DNA of 64,000 nt from Ceratobasidium sp. AG-K (lineage: Eukaryota; Basidiomycota; Agaricomycetes; Cantharellales; Ceratobasidiaceae): NCBI GenBank assembly GCA_037039685.1, contig JAWNGF010000006.1, positions 930,001 to 994,000 of the forward strand, given 5' to 3'. Shown here piece after piece: positions 11,495 to 21,548 of this stretch. How positions within the stretch are numbered: position 1 is the stretch's first letter; each line of letters starts with the position of its first letter. The notes beneath the pieces were generated by a model. The model searched no databases. It was not told the DNA's origin and worked only from the letters and a program-made list of their open reading frames with translations. The translations under genes and the position numbers were made by a program.

Positions 11495-13628
11495 ATGAAG
11501 TTAAAACAGCTTTCATATCCTGCTCAAAAGAGATATACAATACCCTATCTCCCTCACATGTTTTATCTTGGAACTTTCGCGCTTTTGTGCACTTTGATTC
11601 CCATAAACAGTGAGCACCGGATCCTGATTTCAGTTATGGGAGCTTCCGGGCTCACAATGGTTGGCTGAAGTTGCATTGGCGGGGTCGGATATCGTCACCA
11701 CGTTAAGGAGCGACCCAACCACCGTGGTTAAGCCATGGTGGGCTCCCCCTTTCTGGCCCCAAGCACTCACTCTTCGAATTCCCGAGATATGCCAACCCCA
11801 GTCAATCAACAATGACCCGATGCTCCGCACCAATTCGACAGTACCTATCTTTAAATATGGTATGGAAGGTATTCTTACGTTACACGAGCAACCGTTTCTC
11901 ATCCTTGGCCAGCTCTTCGCACTGCTAGTGGCCCTGGCGGTGAAAGCGATGATCCTAGTCAGCGCATGTACCCTGTACCCTATATGGCCAACCCATTGTC
12001 TGGATGTAAGGTCGAGAACATTATTTGGAGAGTAGAAGTTCCTCTTCGAGCCATGACATACAAGGTAAGTTGTATGTTCTGCTGAAGCTAAAACCTAGCG
12101 GACTCTCAAAATTCAAACCTACGCAGGTTAAAATAGGCTGTAAGCTCGGGGGACAAAAGGACTATGACAATTTCCGGGTTCCAGACCATATAAGGCTGTC
12201 GACAGTATACTACCGTATCCGGAATCAGGACCTTGGGCTCGACGATATGAGAGACTATCTCTCGTTCAATGGGGCGCTTGGGTTAGGTGGTCCTGATCAG
12301 GCGACAGAAAACGCTCTCGAAGCACTCAAACATCTTCCAGCCGACTCCACGTCCCCAAACAATATCCTTGCCGTGCTCGATGGTATGCAAGCCGACCTAT
12401 TGCACGCCATTTGGACTCAACTGAATCTGTGGGCCCTGGGAGATAGGGACCGCCAGGATACATATGTGGTTGAATGGTTTGCTGGCTCGGGAAACCGTTG
12501 CGTGGAGCGACTGTTGCCCAATATTACGGCGATACAATGCGGCGACGCAGCGGATCCCAACCGAATGATCCGTTGGTACGGCACTACCAACGACTGGACT
12601 TTGCTCAATGGCACGGCCTCTTTTCTCCGTCCGTTCAATGCCACTATTCTTAATATGTTTATCGCGCTACAAGACGCAATTATGTGAGCTTGCCTCAGGT
12701 ATCAGGGTATTGACATTGACCCCTTTAGTAGGATTGATCTTGGAAGTGCGGATCCCGCATCCAACATTTTCCTGAACAAAACATATTTCAACCAGGTCAT
12801 TAAGCCAGACCCGTTTCATAAAGCTTCAGAAGCTTCTATGCTCAATACTACCGACGACTGGAACCTCACCAGTGAGAATTATTGGCGCTTTTGTAGCACG
12901 TGGAGCTGCTTAAATACGTCGTGGGCACAAGCGCTTTGGGAGACCCCGGAAGACGTACCAGTAAGGAACGTAATGCTACCCTACAAGCCCAGCTACCAGG
13001 GCCCTTCGGTGTTCAGCTTCAGCTACCTGTGTCCGACATTCAAACGCAAGTCGCTTAATTCGCTTATATTATCAGTATTTGTTGGTAAGTAGCCATAGCT
13101 GACACGGCTCTAGTTCACGCTGGGCTAACCTCCTTTTCAGCAACTGTATCCACACTTAGCGCGCTGTATGGTCTTTTCTGCTATGTGATGCCCGTAGTTG
13201 AGGAGAATTATCAGCAGCGAAGACAGGCGATGCGCAACGCAATTAATGTGAATTCAGGTATATTGCACTCTGTTGGAAACTATTTCTAGTTACAGTGCTA
13301 ATCCGCTAAAATCATAGAACGCCAAGAAAGTTATCATCCTGTGGCCCGAGATGACGTTTACGACCACGTACGTATTTACCGTTACTCCGTCTTATTGGAT
13401 TCGCTAAGTTGATTGTCCTCATAGCTACCAGACAGTCCAGGAACGGCGGTGGACAAGTCTGAGGCCTATAATTACGGATTCACCCCTACAAAGTCCGCCA
13501 ACGAATCTGTCGATACCATCCGTGGTTATTATCCTTTGGAGCATGAACCCCACCAAATGTCGCTAGATGAACGGCATGTAACGGTGCGCAGTCCCGTGTC
13601 TACCGAGGGCAAGAGTTTTGCTTTGTAA
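11495..13628 (+). CDS. Membrane-anchored protein of unknown function, paralog 2
   Basis: Eight exons join in phase: 11495-11609, 11671-11859, 11913-12064, 12127-12683, 12729-13084, 13141-13257, 13318-13367 and 13425-13628, giving about 579 aa. Exons 1, 2 and 6 have exactly the same lengths as in the gene at 1176. Shared blocks include VPIFKY, YMANPLS, LPADS-SPNN, GDAADPNR, LRPFNAT and YLCPTFKRKS. There is one hydrophobic segment near the N-terminus and one near residue 455 (LILSVFVATVST). The C-terminal tail of about 100 residues is polar, rich in Ser and Asp, and differs from paralog 1. A ligand-binding or wall-facing membrane protein is possible, but I know of no domain that matches. The exon count and conservation argue that both copies are functional. 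Confidence 0.82.
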
Positions 13629-14149
13629 ACTGGTTCTCATGTGGACATCCGTGATTTTCTTCTTGGACACGGGCATATAATAACGTATTCGCGACTGCGT
13701 GGGGTTGAACGTCGTATAGAATTCTGGCACATACAATATTAGATATACGTATATGCTTCCTAAGCTGCTGTTGGCTCCGATTTTGAGTTGATATGTGGAG
13801 CACGCACTAGTGAGATTACAACAGGTGTTGGGAGGAGAGGGAGCTGTGGTAGCGTTGCCCGCTCGGAGAATCTCAAAATGAAGCATCAGAAAAACAAGGC
13901 TCAGGCCACGGTACACAACTGAAAATCTCAACTTTGAACGGAGTTTACCCCGGGTTTGTCATCAACGCCGGTTGAACGAGGGAATTTCCAACCCGCACCG
14001 GGAAACCCATCCAAGCCTAGAACCAGAGCGATCCACGTCGAGTGGGGAGTATAGTACCCGAGCCATCTTCTTCGTCCGTGCTCGCTCATAGAGCGCGTGT
14101 AAGGTTTAAACCAGTTTAGTCTAACACGCCTCGATCAAAGTGAGGTTAA
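13629..14149. other. Intergenic, nothing recognised
   Basis: This gap of about 520 bases separates paralog 2 from the DENND11-like gene. The minus-strand frame at 13563-13931 runs over the last exon of paralog 2 and is a shadow. Confidence 0.4.
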
Positions 14150-16784
14150 ATGTCGGTCGAGCTTACAGGAATAGCTCCCAGCGGTATTCCAGCGCTTCTG
14201 AACCCACTTTCTTCTACCTGGACCGCCCTGGCTCTCTTCATTCTCATTCTATCATTGTGTTGAGGCGGGGGACGAGTGGGGTGGCAACGGGAGGGTCATG
14301 CATGAAAGACGCAGAGCTTACTAAGCAGGCACTATTTGCCTAGCGATGCCCACGTGCAAGACATGTTGTTGGGCTCGACGACCACAAGCAGCATGGAGGC
14401 TCCCAAGGACGTTGTTGCGCTCTTTCATTCAGCGTTTCATCCAACGCAGGGGAATATCGTTGACTTTTCGCTCAAGATCCGGGAGGGTGCGTATCAATAA
14501 TTTCATTGTTATCTGCGCTAACGCCCGAATGACGCAGACGTGAGCTTGGACGGCGTCGAGTTTAGTTCTCTGCCGAGTGGGTTGCATTTAGTGGATCAGG
14601 ATGTCATGTGAGTACTCGTGGCTTTGGTTATATGTCGTCTGACAGTTTGCAGTCATTTTACCAAGGACGGTCTTTGTGGTATTGCGGTCTTTCGACGACG
14701 AAGAACCAAGGAGGTGAGTGATATTCGTTCTCTAGTAAACCTGCCTGCTAATTTTGCTTTATCCCTTGTAGGATGGTCTGCGAGGGGTACGATTGGGCGC
14801 CGTAGGAGTGTTAATTGGTGAGTGGCGCCACACTGCCCACCGTTGTACCGCTCATCGCTTATCTTTAAGCAGGCTCAGCCCCCCGCGCTCGACCATGGCT
14901 TCATCTTCCCCATCTTAAACGACTGGCGGCACATCTTGAGGATACCCCCGAAGACTGGGCTCCGTTGACCGAGTACTATGAATCCCACCGCCAACCCGAC
15001 ATTATCCCCGCCGAGTCCTCGGTAGATATTAGCGACATTTGGAACGGATGGGAACACGAGTTAGCAACCGCCAGCGTACGTCTCTTTTTTTTCCTGCCCT
15101 TATCCATCTCACGGCGTTTGCAATCTGAATTGCCTTAATCGGGTGTCCTTCTCGCGTGTACGTACACAGCCGAATCACCCGCTCCACCATCTCCCATGCC
15201 TCCTGCACGCATTTGGGCCCAGCATCATGACCCTTTTCCGCTATGTCCTGGCCCGAAGACGAGTCTTGATTTACACTCGCGTACCAGTCCCTCAGTCCCG
15301 AAGTGCCAGCATCAACTCGATCCCCATGAGATTTTCGGAGTCGAGTCGAAATGAGGAGGGCAGTCGAGGGAACAGCATTGACCAGACTGCGGCAGAGGCA
15401 GGCGCAGCACCTGTCGTGGAACCCGCGTGCGTGCTTGCTCGGGTCGCGGCTGATATTTGTTTTGGCTGGCGATCGGAGACGGACGTGCCTGGTCTAGGCG
15501 CCGTGGAGAGTGCAATCCCGGTGTTAGGTATGGTTGGGTTGGATGCGATTGAGAGATTAGGCGAGGAGAGCATGAAGCGCAGCGGGTGGATAGCATGTAC
15601 GTTTTTTCTTGACATTTTTCGGCCGCGACTTAGATTCCATAATAGGCACAACTGAGCGGATTTTCCTCGAGAAGCCGTATCTGTACGACTTGGTTGTAGA
15701 CCTCTCCCCCTCACTCCTCGCCCACTCCCCTACCAACGCTTCACCAGACGACAAGCCCGTACTGTCCACTTCGGTCCCAGCTGGCTCCAGTTCTCCCTCT
15801 CTCCCCCAGTCCTTTAAACTCGCCCCCACTCGACCCACCTTTAGCGATATGCGAATATTCGAAAAGATTGATCGCGCGCTGTACTCTCAACCCGGCTGCT
15901 CGCACCAGCACCAGGCGCAACCACAGCATCCCGCCAATCAATCGACCGCCTCGCTAGGGATTGGATACGGGCACGAGGACGAAGAGGGCTGGGTGGTATG
16001 GGACCGATGGGGATGCACGCCCAATGACGGGATGCTCATCACAGGGAACCGGCAATCATGTGCGGCGGGAATGAACACCGGGCCTTGTTCCTCGGGCCTC
16101 AACGGACACGTGCAGGGACAAAGCGAAGTGAGCGAGTCGCCCGTATCGACAACCACGAGTACGACTCCGCCTGCATCGGCGTCGACGGGGATCAAGTTTT
16201 GGATCGATCCCTGGAGGATATACGAGGACGTGTGCATGTTTTGCATGGGCGTCTGTAGTTGGGTCGGGTTGACGCGTCCGGCACCGACCAATGAAGGGAT
16301 TCGACTCTCCGGACCCGACACGACGCTCACACGGACGTCCCAGCCGACCGCTCGACCGGCTCCGACCACGCACATGAGCGCCGACCAACGTCGATCCCAG
16401 CGCCGGGCCCACGTGCTCGAGTTGATGACCATTTTCCACAAGTACGCTGCCTTTTTGCACGCTCGGCTAGGCGACATTGTAGACTCGCACGACGCCCTCC
16501 CTCAATCCCCACGAAAGGCCAAGTCTTCATCCATGTCCAAGGCCTCGTTCAAATCCGCCTTTTCCAAACCTTTGTTGTTCAAGGAAGAGGATCGGGGAAC
16601 GCTGGTGTTGACTTCGAAAGACCTCGTCGCGCTCGATCTGAGCCCGCTGAGCGCGTCGGATGCCCAGTTTGTCGAATGGCTAGCCGAGTGCTTGATCAAG
16701 AGCGCGCGCAAGTCTGAGCGGAAGGTGGTGGTCAAGCGGACGTGGAGGGACATGGTCGTCGCAGTTGTTGGGTCCCCGTGGTAA
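14150..16784 (+). CDS. DENND11/LCHN-like DENN-family protein
   Basis: The exons encode VALFHSAFHPTQGNIVDFSLK, the upstream DENN-type start, then DGVEFSSLPSGLH, FTKDGLCGIAVFRRR and WNGWEHEL. These are followed by LHHLPCLLHAFGPSIMTLFRY and RRRVLIYTRVP, matching the LCHN family of DENN proteins, which act on Rab GTPases in membrane traffic. A later exon has GWIACTTERIFLEKPYLYDLVVDL, and the C-terminus is TWRDMVVAVVGSPW with the stop at 16782-16784. Clear introns begin near 14493, 14608, 14713, 14819, 15074 and 15598. The long exon from 15648 holds a low-complexity Ser/Thr/Pro insertion. The N-terminus is uncertain: the ATG at 14150 with an intron ending TTTGCCTAG near 14343 keeps frame, but a start just after 14343 is also possible. 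Confidence 0.7.
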
Positions 16785-18258
16785 CCCCTCGCGTCTTGTA
16801 CGTCCTTCGCCACGCCCTTGCGGTGTGTTACGTCCCGCGGCGATGTTTACGTCTTGCACGGCTCGGTATGATTCCACATGGATGTGTGTGATTGGTTGGA
16901 TTCGGATTGTACCGATAGCACCCTAGAAAACAGTTTAGTTACGTCGGTCGTTTCTCTCTTTTACTATTTGTGATCACTACTCGGTCGTTTTCTTGTTGTT
17001 GTGCTGTAATGTCATTTTTATCCGTGCGTGAAATGTGTGTCGTGTGAGGTTGTTGACATGCATGGATATCAGTATGAATTGTTGTAGGACGATGTCTTTT
17101 GAGGTATCCCCTCAGATGTTGTTGGGACAAATTTGAGCAATGGAAGTTGGAGAATATAAGGATTAATTTTGTCTTGGTCTCCATTGACCATACAGCCATC
17201 ACGTAAGCCAAGCTATCACCGTAAACGGGCTGATTAACTAATTCCATGTTCGATGATGTATTTCAGTTCGTTCGGTTCAGATCCCCCAATATACCATACT
17301 AGGTGATACAATGGCACTGTTGGAGCCTCCATCTTTTTCAATGTCACGAGGGCTCGCCTGTGTCATCATACGGTACCCAGCCAACCGCTATGTGGATAGT
17401 GTATGTATGCTGCTTTCTAAGGTGATCGTAATTTATTAATTGGAAGATAATTAGATTAACAAAAGAGACAGCCAACCTTGTGGATAATTCTCAATGCATC
17501 TGGAATAATTAAACGGCCACTTGTAATAATGTCAGTGCTTGTTCCACTGAGTCGGAGAAGGGATACGTATCACCCAATCGTACACCAGCTGCTTGAGGAG
17601 CTTCGTCCGGCATGGATCTACAGTAGGAGGTTTGAATAGTACAGTTGTGTGCTTGTGCCATCTTGGAGTTACTAATTAGCATCATATTCATTTGTCTGCA
17701 GTTTGCATCACTGTATCGCTTAAGAACCCTTTTTTTCTCACACTTTTGTAGAACCCCCCGGGTGATCTCTTTGCCTCTATATTTTCCCGCCGACTTTGTA
17801 CTTGTTCCAGAGCGGTTTGCCCATGGGCGCATGTGGCTCGTAAGAATCTTGTTTAAGGGAAAACTCTATTTCACGTGACCGTCGATTCTCTCAGCTGACC
17901 ATGACAGTTCATTTCTCACAAATACCCGTTAATACTACGTCGGAGTATCTTAAGCATCAAACTGCCCCCAAGATCTGTGCCTAGCCTTGAGTTTTGCGTA
18001 ATCTGTTCCTTGACGTGAAGACACTTGGACGACCATGTAGATTATGACCGAGCATCAGCCGACAAATACTACCCACATAATTACTTGTACGAATGTTGCC
18101 AAAGAAGGCAGGTACAATTTATGAGCTCAAGGGTCACCATTCTCTTCCCAGGCGATGAATTCTCGGCTTCGTGACTGGTTACTGCACATGACCATTGGCG
18201 AAGCTTCACCGACATCGCCCCGTGTGTTCGTGCCAAGACTCTCTCAGCCTCAAAAATC
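16785..18258. other. Intergenic, no gene recognised
   Basis: This stretch of about 1.5 kb contains AT-rich sequence and short frames without family motifs or consistent splice sites. The last few hundred bases are likely the GH6 promoter. Confidence 0.4.
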
Positions 18259-18265
18259 TATAAAG
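18259..18265 (+). promoter_or_regulatory. TATA box of the GH6 gene
   Basis: TATAAAG lies 53 bases upstream of the GH6 start codon at 18318, a normal spacing for a strongly expressed fungal hydrolase gene. Confidence 0.5.
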
Positions 18266-18317
18266 CACTGGATAATATGGCAAATAGTAATCCAGCGACT
18301 CGACTGTCTTACTAGCT

Positions 18318-19896
18318 ATGAAGTTCTCACCTTTGGCCGTTGCTACCGCCGCTACGTTCGTAGTTGGTGTATCCTCTACCCCGGTCGTTTCCCGTCAAAC
18401 CACTGCCACGAACCCATTTGCCGGGAAAACATTGTGAGCGAGGGAGCTCGAGCTAGTTGTTTGCATAAAACTAACGTGTTGAACGATAGCTATGAGAGCC
18501 CTCATTATCGCGCGTCTATTGAGGCCGAGATAGTCAGACTCAACGCAGCGGGAAAAACCGAGCTTGCCACCAAAGCAGCCGAAGTCGCCAAAGTTCCGAC
18601 TTTCATCTGGATCTCTGATAATGCAGCTGTTCCCACAATTTCTGGATACCTGAAAGATGCGGCAACAATTCAAGCGAAGACAGGGAAGAAGCAAAGTCAG
18701 TAACACCTGGCATGGCAAACCGATTGACCTAACCTCTTTGCTTCAACTAGTTGTCCAGCTCGTGGTATACAATCTACCGGACCGAGACTGCTCGGCCAAG
18801 GCATCGGACGGAGAGCTTCATCTCAACAATGCAGGTAAAGCAGAAATCCGCCCGCAAATACCACCAATTCACCAGTATTCACAGGCGAAGCGCGCTATGA
18901 GGCGTACATCAAGGCTGTTGCCAGCCAGCTTGAGCGGTACCCACAAGTCTCGGTCGCGGTTGCTCTCGAACCCGATTCGATTGGCAACAGTGAGTTGCAT
19001 GCCTTCTAATATAGTGAAGGGTTGAGTTGACGGCTCTCCTAGTGGTTACCAACCTCGCGGTTCCAAAATGTGGTAACGCTGCACCTGCTCATAAGCGCCT
19101 CCTTGGCCTGGCGATCGCGCTTCTTCAACTGCCTAATGTCAGCCTCTATCTGGATGGCGCACACGCTGGATGGCTTGGATGGCCCGATGTGAGCTTTTTC
19201 GCTTTGGCGGCGATAAAATTTACTGAGATTGCTTGCAGAACCTCGCCCCCACCGCTGCAGTTCTGAGTGAGATTCTTAACAATGCAAAGAAGATCAACCC
19301 CAAAGCAACCGTCCGTGGGCTTAACACCAATGTGAGCAACTATAACGGGCTTGGCAACCAAGAGCAAATGGGCCGTGATGAGTTGGTGTACATCAACAAC
19401 CTGGCCCCACTACTGGAGGCCGCCGGCTACCCGGCCCACTTCATTGTGGTAAGCACGAGTTAATATTTCTAATCAGAATAATTCTCACCTTGTTAATAGG
19501 ACCAAGGGCGCTCTGGAAACCAAGAGGCTGCCCGAGATGGTGGCGACTGGTGCAACTTCAAGGTAATTACCAATTTTATTTCGCCCCAACCTATGAAAAT
19601 AACCCCTCCCCAAATTAGTACGCTGGATTCGGACCTCGCCCCTCCACTACGACCCCAAGCCCCCTCATCGACGCTATCGTTTGGGTGAAGCCAGGAGGAG
19701 AGTCGGACGGCACCTCGGATACCTCGTCCGTTCGTTATGATGCCACGTGCTTCCTCCGCTACTTCCTACATTCCCAGCCCCGAGGCTGGTAACTGGCATT
19801 CGGTATGTTTTTGCCTTGGCATCTCCCTCCTGAAACTAACTGGGTGTGTAGGATATCTTCGGCCTCTTGATTGAACAGGCCAACCCGCCATTTTAA
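18318..19896 (+). CDS. GH6 cellobiohydrolase, secreted, with a terminal frameshift
   Basis: GH6 enzymes release cellobiose from the non-reducing ends of cellulose outside the cell. A signal peptide (MKFSPLAVATAATFVVGVSS) is followed directly by the catalytic domain; there is no CBM1 cellulose-binding module or linker. The GH6 hallmarks are VVYNLPDRDCSA with the active-site Tyr and Asp, LEPDSIGN with the catalytic acid Asp, GAHAGWLGWP, FIVDQGRSGNQ and GDWCNFK. At least seven introns are seen, with donors near 18434, 18696, 18835, 18990, 19187, 19450 and 19563. After RYDATC the frame breaks: one extra T at 19751-19752 shifts reading to an early stop. The next frame restores the family C-terminus (SYIPSPEAGNWHS, then after an intron DIFGLLIEQANPPF) ending at 19896. 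This is either a mutation that alters the last 30 or so residues or a sequence error. Confidence 0.88.
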
Positions 19897-20217
19897 GCCT
19901 CGGGCTTCTTCGGTTTGAATATTCGGCAGGTTGTTGCTTTGCTGGTTCATAGATGTATCTGTATATCTACCAACCATTCATTTTGTATCCAGCGTGTGAT
20001 TCTGAGATTCGGGGGAACTGTAGAGTGATGCTGTAAAGCACCATTACGACAATCACGTGCCAGGATTGTTATCAATGTCGTCACACGCAACCGAGAGGCC
20101 GAGAATGACCATCACCGGTTCGCTCAGTTGCAACATCTTAGGGTACACAGCTTGCATACTTCCCTGTCTGATCTTTATCCGCGTAATTTTAGCGAGTGCA
20201 ATCACAACCCCACAACG
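19897..20217. other. Intergenic spacer
   Basis: This spacer of 321 bases lies between the GH6 stop and the aldo-keto reductase start. It should hold the GH6 3' UTR and the reductase promoter. No other feature is seen. Confidence 0.5.
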
Positions 20218-21429
20218 ATGGGCCTAACATTTAATTCGACTGTTCGACTGCGTTCGGGTGCCTCGATGCCTGTAATTGGCCTCGGTGTCTACCAGAACTA
20301 TGACGCAAGGTCATCCTGTCTTCTGGCTTTCAAGCACGGATACAGGTCTGTTAAACTCATTGCCTGCTTGATAATGCCGTTTTAATTTGGAGGCAGGCAC
20401 GTCGACTCGGCCCAGATGTACCGCAATGAGGCTGCTGTGGGACAAGCAGTGAAGGAAAGCCAGATAAAGCGGGAAGATCTCTTTATCAGTAAGTCAAATC
20501 CCTTGTAGTATTCATTGGCGTGAAATTAATCTTTATTCGTTACTATCCACCAGCTACTAAATGCGCGTCAAGGTCCCACGGTTACGACAAGACCTTGGCC
20601 GGTGTGGATGAATCGTTGAGCAAGTTCGGATTTGGCAAGTTTCAGCTCGTTGATTAGTGATACGAACACTGACATTAAATAAAAGACTACATTGACCTCT
20701 TCCTTATTCATGATCCGCTCTCGGGACCCGTAAAGCGAATGGAGACCTATAGGGCACTACTCGCGAGTCGGGACAAAGGCAAGATTAAGAGTGTAGGCGT
20801 GAGCAACTAGTAAGCACCACAGCCTCGATCCATTTTCGATTGTTGAATTACGCACCCAAGTGGAGTTAAGCACCTTGAGGAGATACGACAGGCGGGCCTG
20901 GAAGCCCCAACGGTGAACCAAATCGAGGTATTCTATCAAGAGTGTGAAACTAAGCCTCGGACTGACAAACTGTACTTAGCTTCATCCATGGTGTCAGCAA
21001 AAGCCTATCACCGAATACTGCAACAAACATGATATTGTTGTCCAGGCCTACTGCCCAATTGTTCGCGGTGAAAAGTGGGGTCATCCCGTGCTTGAAAACC
21101 TATCCAAAAAGGTACGTACAGCCCAAAGAACTCAGATGATGGATATTCTGATGCCACTGGCGTTCCATGATGCAGCATAGCGTAACAGCCGCTCAGGTTC
21201 TCATCAGGTGGTCGCTGCAAAAAGGGTGTGTCCTAGTTCATAATCCGGCCTCCCGTCACTAATTGAATCTAGATATGTACCTCTACCCAAATCGACGCAC
21301 GAGGAGCGCATTGTAGAAAATGCCGACGTTTTTAAATTCGAGCTCTCCTCGGAAGATATGGCATCACTGGATGCACTCGACGAAGGAGCCGGAGGTGCAA
21401 TCTCATGGAATCCAGTAGAGGCTCCGTAA
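20218..21429 (+). CDS. Aldo-keto reductase
   Basis: This is an NAD(P)H-dependent carbonyl reductase of the AKR superfamily, expected in the cytosol. Exons encode the N-terminal strand (MPVIGLGVYQN) and HVDSAQMYRNEAAVG with catalytic Asp and Tyr. TKCASRSHGY supplies the catalytic Lys, and DYIDLFLIHDPLSG the His. Downstream are SVGVSN, APTVNQIELHPWCQ, VQAYCPIVRG and YVPLPKSTHEERIVENADVF, the cofactor-binding end. The protein ends SWNPVEAP with TAA at 21427-21429. The tetrad is complete and the length, about 280-290 aa, is normal. One intron appears to use a GC donor (20635-20636, G|GCAAGT) with the acceptor ending at 20685; a GT donor there would break the DYIDL block. Substrate cannot be told from sequence. 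Confidence 0.87.
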
Positions 21430-21548
21430 ATTCAGACTCTTAAATTTACGCTAGTTCACAATAGAATCAGATGAAACTTTGAATGATTGATTATTGCCAT
21501 TTCAACTTTCAGTTCAAGGGAGTACAGCTCGCCACCTAACTACAAGCT

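Noticed and set aside
15938..16477. 179-codon minus-strand ORF and other long frames opposite the DENND11-like exon
   Set aside because: They arise from the GC-rich low-complexity exon on the plus strand, which has family motifs; the antisense frames have none.
18155..18703. 182-codon ORF starting before the GH6 gene
   Set aside because: It reads the leader, signal-peptide exon and first intron in mixed frames. The GH6 start at 18318 with the intron at 18434 gives a normal signal peptide and family sequence.
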